DNA of 64,000 nucleotides, from assembly GCF_003096595.1 (NCBI RefSeq), contig NZ_QEKO01000001.1, positions 1,054,001-1,118,000 on the forward strand, in the 5' to 3' direction. This stretch comes from Pusillimonas noertemannii (GTDB lineage Bacteria > Pseudomonadota > Gammaproteobacteria > Burkholderiales > Burkholderiaceae_B). The position numbers and the translations under genes are program-made. The notes under the pieces were generated by a model. That model did no database searches. It was not told the DNA's origin and saw nothing but the letters and a program-made list of their open reading frames with translations. Shown in pieces: positions 1 through 9,200 of the stretch. How positions within the stretch are numbered: the first letter of the stretch is position 1; every line of letters starts with the position of its first letter.

Positions 1-35
1 ATTGCTCCAATTGCGGGTGTTTTTTCATGCGTTAA

Positions 36-413
36 TCAGCCGCCCGAAGAGCCCGAACTGCCCGAGTCCTCCGTCTGCTTGGCCGAATCCGCGTCTTTGG
101 TGGCCGTACCGTGGCCGCTTCCTGTGCCCGTGCTTTCTGTGTCGGTGCCTTCGTTCCCGCTGAAGTCGGTCTTGTCCCCGACCTGCCCGCTCTTGGGCTT
201 GGTTTCCCCGCTTTCAGATGTCTTGGTCCGGTCGGACCGGCTGTCTGCGCCCTGGGACTGGGGGGCGCTGCCGTCATTGCCGGTGGCGCCGTTATCGGCG
301 GCGCTTCCTCGTTCGGCTTGGCCAGCCTCTGGAGCCGGACTGGTCTGCGCCTGGCCCGGCAGCGCCCAGGCCAATGCCAGCGTACACAGCGAAAGGGCGA
401 TGAAATGCTTCAT
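36..413 (-). CDS. Secreted low-complexity protein of unknown function
   Basis: Predicted 125-residue exported protein. It starts with a clear signal peptide (MKHFIALSLCTLALAWALPGQAQ), then is almost wholly Ser/Gly/Thr/Asp/Lys-rich and ends in a Ser-Gly tail, so the mature part is probably disordered in the periplasm or outside. The ATG at 413 is chosen because AGGAGA lies just upstream and the signal peptide begins there; a longer reading to 500 puts a non-signal sequence in front. It is divergent from the genes at 653 and 772. I recognise no family. Confidence 0.6.
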   Translation of the reverse strand: MKHFIALSLCTLALAWALPGQAQTSPAPEAGQAERGSAADNGATGNDGSAPQSQGADSRSDRTKTSESGETKPKSGQVGDKTDFSGNEGTDTESTGTGSGHGTATKDADSAKQTEDSGSSGSSGG

Positions 414-652
414 GGTGCTCTCCTGGAAAGCTGTGCCACGCAGCGCCGGATGGCGGCTCAAGGCAGCAGCCCCCCGGGCAGCAGTTATTGTGCCCAGCAC
501 GAATACCCCCCGAAAATGCGCCCGCCGACATGGGCGGGCAAGGTTTTTGCTATGCGCTCACCAACCCATGGCGTGAACCTTCTGCGAGCGCGACGCTACG
601 GGAATAGTTCTGGAACGAGCAGTTGATCCGGTGAACCTGCAAGGAGCGAATT

Positions 653-727
653 ATGCGATCGATACTTTTGTGGCTATTGGGTGTCCCCATTCCGATCATC
701 ATTCTGCTGGCTTTGTTCTGGCACTGA
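653..727 (+). CDS. Tiny conserved-type membrane peptide (24 aa)
   Basis: A 24-codon gene behind a good ribosome site (AAGGAG, then ATG at 653). The product is one hydrophobic helix with an internal PIPII turn (begins MRSILLWLLG, ends LLALFWH). From memory, near-identical short peptides occur in many proteobacteria as uncharacterised inner-membrane proteins. It lies 44 bp before the membrane protein at 772 and may be co-transcribed with it. Function unknown. Confidence 0.6.
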   Translation: MRSILLWLLGVPIPIIILLALFWH

Positions 728-771
728 ATTCTTGAGGCTTGAAAGCTGCGTCAATCATTAAAGGACACGTC

Positions 772-1668
772 ATGCAAAGAACCGAACCCACCCCGGGCTA
801 CGCCTCGAACCCCTATATCCCTACGGAATCCACCCGCTCGGCCGTGTCATGGGGAGCCGTCATTGCCGGCGCCGTGATAGCGGCCGCCTTGAGCGCCATG
901 CTTATCACCGGCGGCACCGGACTGGGATTTCTGGCCGTGTCGCCTTGGGAGAATGACGGCGCCTCCGGAACCACCCTGGCCGTCGGAACCATAATATGGC
1001 TCTTCGTCAGCCAGATCATTTCTTATGCCGTGGCCGGATACGTGGCGGGAAGGCTGCGGACCAAATGGGCGGATGCCCGCGGAGACGAAATCTACTTCAG
1101 GGATACGGCCCACGGCTTCCTGGTCTGGGCGCTGAGCTTCGTCGTGGCCCTCGCGCTGCTGGGCTCCACCGCGGCTTCCATTGTTTCGGGTACCGCGCGA
1201 GCAGGCGCCTCGATGGCCCAGACCGGCACCACCGCGCTTGCCGCAAGCGCAGCCGGCGGCGACAGCGAAGAAGGCGGATGGTCGCTGGACTATTTCGCCG
1301 ATGCATTGCTGCGGCCGAACGACGTCGACCCCTCGAGGGCCCAGGGCGACGTGAAGCGCGAAGTATCCGTAATACTGGGCAGGAGCGTCGCCCAGGGCGA
1401 AATCTCGGGAGAAGACAAAACGTATTTGACCAGGATCATTGCCCAGCGGGCCGGTGTCAGCGAAGCCCAGGCGCAAGAACGCCTGGATCAGGTAACCGCC
1501 CAGGCCAAGCAGGCCGCCGACGAGTTCGAGGCCAAAGCCCGAGAGGCCGCGGACGCCGCACGCAAAGCCGCGGCCGCGCTGGCCCTTTGGATATTCGCAT
1601 CGCTTCTGGTGGGGGCCTTTGTGGCCAGCCTGGCCGCCACCATGGGGGGCAGGGCCAGAGACCTATAG
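772..1668 (+). CDS. Multi-pass membrane protein of unknown function
   Basis: A 298-residue protein with an N-terminal Ala/Gly-rich membrane segment (about residues 18-50), a second and third segment (about 70-90 and 115-140), a long polar Ala/Glu/Lys-rich helical part (about 200-270) and a last segment near the C-terminus. ATG at 772 is preferred over an in-frame start 33 bp upstream because AAGGA lies 6 bp before it. This looks like the uncharacterised proteobacterial family that often accompanies the tiny PIPII peptide. A hairpin terminator follows. Role unknown; an inner-membrane location is the only safe inference. Confidence 0.7.
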   Translation: MQRTEPTPGYASNPYIPTESTRSAVSWGAVIAGAVIAAALSAMLITGGTGLGFLAVSPWENDGASGTTLAVGTIIWLFVSQIISYAVAGYVAGRLRTKWADARGDEIYFRDTAHGFLVWALSFVVALALLGSTAASIVSGTARAGASMAQTGTTALAASAAGGDSEEGGWSLDYFADALLRPNDVDPSRAQGDVKREVSVILGRSVAQGEISGEDKTYLTRIIAQRAGVSEAQAQERLDQVTAQAKQAADEFEAKAREAADAARKAAAALALWIFASLLVGAFVASLAATMGGRARDL

Positions 1669-1694
1669 AGCCGATTTACAGGTTTACAGTTTGG

Positions 1695-1722
1695 GGGCTG
1701 CCGATATCAGGCAGCCCTTTTT
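1695..1722 (+). terminator. Rho-independent terminator
   Basis: A perfect 8-bp stem (GGGCTGCC / GGCAGCCC) with a 7-nt loop, followed by five T. It lies 27 bp after the membrane-protein gene. Confidence 0.85.
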
Positions 1723-1775
1723 GCATGCGCTCAGCACGGGTCTACCCCCGTCTTTCCCGGCCTCAACTTCTCGCG

Positions 1776-2195
1776 TCATGCGACTCTGACCTCTAGGCTT
1801 TTACCAAGCGAATGAAAGGCCGCTTCGATGTTCTCAAGCTTGGACGAGTGGCGAAGATCAATTAATCGGTCTACTTGAGGCATATGGACATTCAAGCGGC
1901 GCGCCAACTCGGATTTGCGAACGCCCTGGGAAACCATTTCGTTTGCAAGCAATACCTTAGCGGTGACCAAGGCAGGCAAGGTAACGCTTGGCTGTCCGCG
2001 CTTTACTTTCGATGGCGCTGGGACGATCCTCTTTTCGTCGAAATAGATTTCGATAGCCGCTTCCAGGGCGTCAAGGCCGTTGATCAGCGCTTCAGTTTCG
2101 TCTTCTGCGACAGAGATAGCCTCAGGGATGTCGGGGAATTGAACAAGGAACGTGCCGTTCGTGTCAGGAGTAAGAGTGATTGGGTAGGTCAACAT
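1776..2195 (-). CDS. hicB: HicB-type antitoxin / repressor
   Basis: 139 residues: an N-terminal HicB partial-RNase-H-fold domain (residues 1-60, with FLVQFPDIPEA) and a C-terminal helix-turn-helix (about 85-125, KSELARRLNVHMPQVDRLI). In this family the N-terminal domain blocks HicA and the helix-turn-helix binds the operator to repress the operon. It lies downstream of hicA on the same strand, the usual toxin-first order. The reading frame is intact although hicA is not, so it could persist as an orphan repressor or antitoxin. Confidence 0.9.
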   Translation of the reverse strand: MLTYPITLTPDTNGTFLVQFPDIPEAISVAEDETEALINGLDALEAAIEIYFDEKRIVPAPSKVKRGQPSVTLPALVTAKVLLANEMVSQGVRKSELARRLNVHMPQVDRLIDLRHSSKLENIEAAFHSLGKSLEVRVA

Positions 2196-2252
2196 TTGGT
2201 AATCCTCTTTTGGGCGATGCGCGATTGCAGACCCCGAAGGGCCTGCCGTACT

Positions 2253-2444
2253 TCATTTATTTGATACCGAGCTGCTTCTTGATGGTTTCGATAAGTCCCT
2301 TACCCATCTCTTTCGAACCGTGATCAGGAAAGATTGTGTCGTTTTGCCATTGAGCGTTACTCGGTAGTGGCTACTTCCGGACCTGTGTTTTTCAAACGTT
2401 GCACCTTGTTGTCTGAGCCACTTCCTGAATTCGCTGTATTTCAT
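2253..2444 (-). pseudogene. hicA: HicA mRNA interferase, frameshifted
   Basis: HicA toxins are about 60-residue dsRBD-like ribonucleases. Residues 1-36 read normally, including the Gly-Ser-Ser-His-Tyr patch that carries the catalytic His. After LNGKTT the frame breaks: the open frame gives QSFLITVRKRW and ends at 2253. Shifting frame at the ACACA run near 2337 restores the family ending IFPDHGSKEMGKGL, ETIKKQLGIK, with TAA at 2257-2259. The extra AC dinucleotide is best explained as a 2-bp duplication. Toxin activity is probably lost unless this is an assembly error. Start ATG at 2444 follows AAGGGGGG. Confidence 0.85.
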
Positions 2445-2476
2445 CGCCCCCCTTTTTAATGAACATAAGCGAAAAA

Positions 2477-2525
2477 TACAACATAAATGTTGTATTTATC
2501 TAGTGCTTACGCAACATAAATGTTG
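2477..2525. promoter_or_regulatory. Twin palindromic operators of hicAB
   Basis: Two copies of the palindrome CAACATAAATGTTG lie upstream of hicA at 2479-2492 and 2512-2525. The first extends to the 18-bp TACAACATAAATGTTGTA at 2477-2494. They start 33 bp apart, about three helical turns, so two HicB dimers could bind the same DNA face. The assignment to HicB rests on position; the symmetry and duplication are seen directly. Confidence 0.75.
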
Positions 2526-2529
2526 TTTT

Positions 2530-2824
2530 TGGGTCGATCTGGAGATGGCGAAACTGAAACCGCCAAAGAATGGGTCAAGCCTTTCGAGGCAACCGCAAGA
2601 GGTTCACGCCGACCAGGCCAAGCCTATCACCTACGGGCGTTGAGGGAAGATCTACGACCGCCATAGGTGTGGTGCAACGTCGTACCAGCTGCTGCTGTTC
2701 TGGTGCAGTTCGTCAGAACTGTACCTTATGCCGATTGCCCGCAGCAGTATTTTGCAGGCGCAATTCTCCACAGGCTGAGTGGTTGGATTTTGCCCAATGC
2801 CCTTGGCTAACCGCTTGATTTTAT
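2530..2824. other. Intergenic stretch, nothing recognised
   Basis: About 295 bp between the hicAB operators and tRNA-Leu. A short reading frame on the plus strand has no ribosome site and an amino-acid mix unlike a real protein. I see no repeat or clear promoter. Confidence 0.5.
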
Positions 2825-2910
2825 TGGTGCGTCCAGCCGGAATCGAACCGGCACGATCAATGATCGAGAGATTTTAAGTCTCTTGCGTCTACCAATTCCG
2901 CCATGGACGC
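2825..2910 (-). tRNA. tRNA-Leu(UAA)
   Basis: An 86-nt class II tRNA with encoded CCA. The acceptor stem is GCGTCC..GGACGC, the D-arm contains GGAATTGGTAGACGC, the anticodon loop CTTAAAA gives UAA, there is a long variable arm, and the T-arm contains GGTTCGATTCC. Confidence 0.95.
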
Positions 2911-2955
2911 AAACCCTTGAGAAGCCGTTGCCTTGCGCACGGCTTTTTTGCTTGA

Positions 2956-3045
2956 TGGCGGAAGCGGTGAGATTCGAACTCACGGACGGGTTGCCCCGTC
3001 GCCGGTTTTCAAGACCGGTCCATTCAACCACTCTGGCACGCTTCC
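2956..3045 (-). tRNA. tRNA-Ser(UGA)
   Basis: A 90-nt class II tRNA with encoded CCA. The acceptor stem is GGAAGCG..CGCTTCC, the anticodon stem CCGGT/ACCGG holds loop CTTGAAA (anticodon UGA), and the variable arm is long. It is 45 bp from tRNA-Leu(UAA) on the same strand, so the two are probably co-transcribed. Confidence 0.95.
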
Positions 3046-3294
3046 AGCAAAGCACGCAAGTTTAACGCATGGCGAGGGTGCTTGTCATATAGACGGGCAT
3101 TTGTCCTGCCGCCTCGATATTTCCACCATGCGTGCGCAAATTTCATTGTTTCAAGTGTCAAACATCATCAACTTTGTAAGATTCGGACGCCTCTGTACTT
3201 ATTTCAAAGATTTTCAGTTGTTTTCCAAAAGTCGGTTGCCATAGCCCCACCCATACTTGCCCCCGATTAGGTACAGCCCCACTCGGAGAGCAAG

Positions 3295-6200
3295 ATGAAC
3301 AAAGCGTACAAGAGTATTTACAACGAAAGGACTGGTACTTTCGTTGCCGTAGCAGAGAATGTAAAGGCGCGAGGCAAGCGGTCTTCCAGCCGTGTTCGCA
3401 CCGCAGGTGGAGTAGCCGCAGTGCTGGCTTCGGGCGCATTGTTGATGGGAAGCGCGCTGGCCGAGGTTGTTGTCAATGAGCCCGATAACACCATTAATTT
3501 CACCGCTTCTGGTGGCGAAATCAATTTCCAAGGTGGTGGTGGCAGCATTACTGGCGTGACCAGCATCACGGGCCTGACCGGTTTGATGGTGGGCGGCTCA
3601 CTGAGCGCCACTCAGATCACGGTAGGCAGCAATGCGGCTCTCAACGCTACCAGTACGGACGCCGTAAGGGGGCAGCAGTTGTACACGACCAATCAACAAC
3701 TGGGCACTGCACAATCAAATATCACAACGCTGCAGAACCAGGTTAGCAATCTTGGCACGTCGGTCGTAACTAACAGCCTCAATGTCGCGAGCGGTGCTCT
3801 CACTGCGTCAAGTGCTGGCGTCGCCATTGGTTCCAATCTCAATATGGGCACCAATAAGATTACTAATCTTGGTGACGGCATCATCGACGAGAACAGCACG
3901 GATGCGGTCAACGGCCGGCAAGTCTATGATCTCTTTTTTGAGTCTGGTACCGCTGGTGGGGTAAGGTATTTCCGCGCTAAATCGGCAGCGCCCGATTCGG
4001 AAGCGTTAGGCGAAGAGTCCATCGCAATCGGCCCCAACTCCGTGGCCGAAGGCGACAGCAGTTTTGCAGCCGGCGATGGCGCTAAAGTATTGAATGCGAG
4101 CAATGGCACCAACTCGACCGCTGCGATCGCGATCGGGAAAGACAGTGAAAGCAGCGGCGTGGGCAGTACGGCAATCGGCCAGGAAGCCACTGCTTCCGGC
4201 GGCGGCGCGATAGCGCTGGGCAGCGGTGCAAAAGGGCTCGGAGCCAGCGGAATTGCCTTGGGCACCGGCGCAGAGGCGAATGCCGAGAATAATATTTCGA
4301 TCGGCAGCGCTGCCGGCTACAACGCGAATCCTGACCTTGCCGGCGACCAATCGCACAATATTGCCATTGGCGCGCAGACGGGTCAAAACGTACGTGGTCA
4401 GTTCAACGTTGCGATGGGCGACCAGGCGGGCAGCAACGTTGCGGGCAACGACAATGTTGCCTTGGGGCGTGGGGCGGGTACCAGCCTGGTGGGTGACGGG
4501 AACGTTACTATCGGCTGGAATGCGAACAGTGGCCGCTCTGCGAACCGCGCTGTCGGCATCGGACAAGAGGCCGATGCCGAGACCGAGGGCGTAGCGATCG
4601 GCTATAACGCATTGGCCGGCAATACGGGCGTGGCCTTGGGGCGTCAGACAACCGCCCTGGGAACCGGAACCGCCATCGGCCCCAACGCTCACGCGGACAG
4701 CGGTTTCGTTGCTTTGGGTTTGAACTCCTGGGCGGTGGAGGGCGACGTATCGGGCAGCAGCCGGTTTACCAACAGGTCGTTCGAGGGCAGTGCCGTTTCC
4801 GTGGGCAGTAGCCAGGCCGGCAGTGAGTTTACGCGCCGTATCGTCAACGTAGAAGATGGTGCAAACGATACCGATGCGGTAAACGTGCGCCAATTGCAGC
4901 AAGCAGTGTCTGGCATTGACCTGAGCGATATTGATTTTGCGGACGGTGTGATCAGCAATCTTCAGACTCAAATCGACCAAAACATGCTGCACTATGTCAG
5001 CATCAATGACAACGGCATCCCCAAGGGCAACAACAGCAATAACGGCGCCGACGCAGCCGCCATCGATTCGATTGCGATAGGCCCTGACGCCACAACCAAG
5101 AATAGAGACGCCGTCGCCATCGGCCATCTGGCCGGCGCTGAGGGCGATTCGGCCGTGGTGCTTGGCCATAATATTAAAGGCCTGGGCAGGAATTCCACCA
5201 CTATCGGCAACTCCCAAACAGAGGCGCGTGATGAAAGCGGTGTGGCCATTGGCACGCACGTGGTGAGCCGTGATCAGAACTCTATTGTCATTGGCAGAGA
5301 CTCCTATACAGACCGCCAGGCCAGTGGCCCTTCTGTTGAAAATTCGATTGTGATCGGTACTTCGTCCCGCTCGACCGCGGCCGAAGGCATCGTCATTGGG
5401 CGCAATTCGCTTGTCAATGCGCCCAAGGGCATTGCCCAAGGCAGCGAGGCACATGCGACAGCAGAGAACGCGATGGCATTTGGCACTACGTCCCGCGCCG
5501 CCGCGGTCGATTCGCAGGCGAGTGGAACACAAGCCCAGGCATACGCGGCCCGTGGCATCGCCATGGGAACCCGTGCCCGATCGGGCGACGCCGATCCCAA
5601 CGTCGAGGATCTCGCCAACAATCGCGATTCCATTGCCATCGGTTCGGACTCGATCGCCGAAATGAGCAGCAGCATCGCCATGGGAAGAGAAGCCGAGGCG
5701 ACAGCCAATTATGCGCAGGCCCTTGGGTACGACGCTCAAGCCAGCGGCGAGGAATCCATTGCACAGGGCCGTGGCGCCATTGCACTCGAGCAACAGGCTA
5801 TTGCGCTGGGTGCCGGAGCGCGGAGCACTGCCGAGCGCGCGGTTGCATTGGGTGCCGGAGCGCGAAGCACTGCTGCTGATGCGCTTGCACTGGGGGCAGG
5901 AGCACAGGGCGCGGCTGCCAGTGCGGTTGCAGTTGGCCGGGGCGCAACCGCCGCAAACGCGCGTTCAGTCGCTCTGGGTGACGGTTCGGTAACCGATGGT
6001 GCAGTAGGCACTACAAACGCAAGCCTCAACGGTATTACCTATGGCAACTTCGCGGGCAACACGCCCGTCGCGACGGTAAGCGTGGGAACGGCGCTGGAGA
6101 AACGTACTGTCACGAACGTTGCTGCTGGCCGGATCAGCAGTACAAGCACCGACGCCATCAATGGCAGCCAGCTATACGCAACTAATGCGGTGCTGGGGAA

Positions 6201-9200
6201 TTTGGCCAACACAACGGTAAATATTCTAGGGGGCGATGCGCAACTGGCCCCGAACGGCAGCCTGAGCATGAGCGACATCGGCGACACTGGTGAAAATACC
6301 GTACACGACGCTATCAAGTACGCTGCGCAGGGTTGGAATGTCAGTGCTGATGGCGACACTGCAACCAACGTCGCCCCCGGCGGTTCGGTGGACTTCGGCA
6401 ATACCGATGAAAACATCGAGATCACGCGCACCGGCACAGGCCTATCGTTCGACCTAGCCGATGATATCGAGATCGGCAACAGCATCACCGTTGGCGACAC
6501 CGTGATCGATGGCGACAGCATCACGACCAACAACCTGACGGTCGGAGGCGAGACCCGCCTGGGCGACAACTTTGTGGTGAACAATGTCGGCGATGTGACC
6601 TACAACGGCTATGAAATCGCCACCGAGAACGATGGCTTGAGCTTCGCGGGCAACACGGGCAGCGTCATAGACAAGACCTTGGGCGACGGCACGCCGCTGA
6701 CCATATCGGGCGAACTGGCAGCAGGCGAGGAGGCCACCGGCGCCAATCTGCGTGTGGACAGCGCAAGCGGCCAGTTGAACCTGGTGATGGCGCAAAACCT
6801 GACCGACCTGAGCAGCATCACCATCAACAACGGCGGTCCGGTGATTCATGAAGGCGGCATCAACATGAACGACAACCGCATCACCAACCTTGCTCCCGGC
6901 GTGGATGGCACCGATGCGGTGAACGTCAATCAATTGGAGGACGTGGAGACGGCCGCCAGTCGCGGCTGGGACATCAGCGCCAATGGCGGCAATACCCAGA
7001 CCGTGGCCCCCGGCGATTCGGTCAACTTCGCCGATGACGGCAACGTGGTGGTCAGCAATAGCGTGGACGCAGACGGCAACCATACGGTCGATGTCGGACT
7101 GGCCGACGACATCACCGTGGACAGCGTGGCGCTTAACGGTACGGACGGAACGGATGGCCTGACCATGCGTGGCGCCCAGGGTGCTCCGGGCTTGGACGGC
7201 GCAGACGGCATTACCCGCATCGTCTATGAAGATGCCGACGGCACTGTGCATGAAGTCGCGACCATGGACGACGGCCTGAACTTTGCCGGCAACACGGGCG
7301 ATACCATCGCCAAGAAGCTGGGTGAGACGCTGACCGTCTCGGGCGGGCTGGCTGAGGGTGAGGATGCTACCGGCGCCAACCTGCGTGTGGACAGTGAAAA
7401 CGGCCAGCTGAACCTGGTGATGGCGCAAGACCTGACCGACCTGAACAGCATCACCATCAACAACGGCGGCCCGGTGATTAATGAAGGCGGCATCAACATG
7501 AACGACAACCGCATCACCAATCTCGCTCCTGGCGAGGATGGCACTGATGCGGTGAACGTCGATCAGTTGGAGGCCGTCGAGACGATCGCCAACCGCGGCT
7601 GGGATCTCAGCGTTAACGACGGCGATGCAGAGAATGTGGCTCCAGGCGATGAGGTGAACTTCAGCAATACTGATGAGAACATCCGCATTTCCCAAAACGG
7701 CACCGATCTGACGTTCGATCTGAACCCAAATCTTGACCTGACTCCGGACGGCAGTCTGACGATCGGTAACACGCTGGTCAACAATGCCGGCTTGACGGTA
7801 GAAGATGGTACCAACGTGACGACAACTACGGCCGCTGGAACGACGGTGACCAACGGTAGCGACACGACCACAGTGGAGGCCACCGGTACGACGGTGACCA
7901 ACGCCGCGGGCGCCATGACCACAGTGGAGGCTGGTTCTGTCTCGGTAGCCGATGCGGCCGGCAATGAAACGACTGTTGGCGGCACCCAGGTCGTAGTCGG
8001 CGGGGGCAATCCGGTCACGATCGATGGCAATGCCGGCATCATCAGCGGCCTGCAGAACCGGGACATCGACTATCCGGAGTTCGCGGACGGTTCGGGCCGC
8101 GCAGCGACCGAAGAGCAGTTGGGCATCGTCAACGACGCGGTAGGCGATCTCGCCGACACCCCGCTGACCTTCGCTGGCGATGCCGGCAGCAATGTCGAGC
8201 GCAAGCTGGGCGAGACGGTGAACCTGGTGGGAGGCGCTGCCGATGAAGCAGCACTGACCGACGGCAACATCGGTGTGGTGGCGGACGGCGCCGATACCCT
8301 CGAGATCAAGCTCAACAAAGACATCGACCTGGGCCCAGACGGCAGCGTCACCACCGGCAATACCGTCATGGACAATACCGGGCTGACGGTCAATGATACG
8401 ACGGCGGGCACATTGACCAGCATCGGCTCCGGCGCGATTGCGCTTGCCGACAGTGATGGCAATGTCACCACCATTGATCCGACCAACGTGACGGTCGGCG
8501 GGGCTTTCCCGGTCACCATCAACGGCAACACCGGCGTCATCGCCGGCCTGCAGAACCAGAGCATCTTCTACGGCGGTTTTGCCGACGGTTCCGGCCGCGC
8601 GGCGACGGAAGAGCAGTTGGGCTCGATCACCAACTTCCTGGGCCTGGAGGAAGGCGCGGACGGCAGCCCCGTGTTCAACTACAACGGTCAGGACCATGCC
8701 TCGCTGGCGGACGCGCTCGATAGCATGCACTGGAATGTCGAGGCGCCGGCTCCCGACAACTCCGGCGGCGCGGGTGGCGGTTCCGGCGGTGGCTCGGGCG
8801 GTGGCTCGAACAATGCCGGCGGCAACGGCGGCGGCAACAGCACGCCCATCAACAACGGCAACACCGTGGGCTTCGTCGAAGGCGACAACATCGTCATCTC
8901 GAAGACGGAGCGGCCCAACGGCGCGGGCGCGGACATCAAGGTGTCCGTGGCCCAGGACATCAGCCTCAACTCCATCACTGCGGTTCAGGTCAACGCGGGC
9001 CAGATCCAGGCCGACGAGATCCAGATCAGCAACGGCGGCCCGATCATCAACGAGAACGGCATCGACATGTCGGGCAAGCCCATCACCAATGTGGCGGCGG
9101 GTGTGAATGAAACCGACGCGGTGAATGTGGGCCAGCTGCAGCAGGCCACGGGCAATCTGCAAGGCCAGGTCAACAGCCTGCGCAACGATGTGCGCCGCCT

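Noticed and set aside
2570-2818. 82-codon plus-strand frame between hicAB and the tRNAs
   Set aside because: No ribosome site, Cys/Arg-rich random-looking composition, no neighbour support.
2923-2949. AGCCGT..ACGGCT hairpin with a T-run on the plus strand
   Set aside because: It lies between two minus-strand tRNAs, no plus-strand gene leads into it and it has no T-run on the minus strand.
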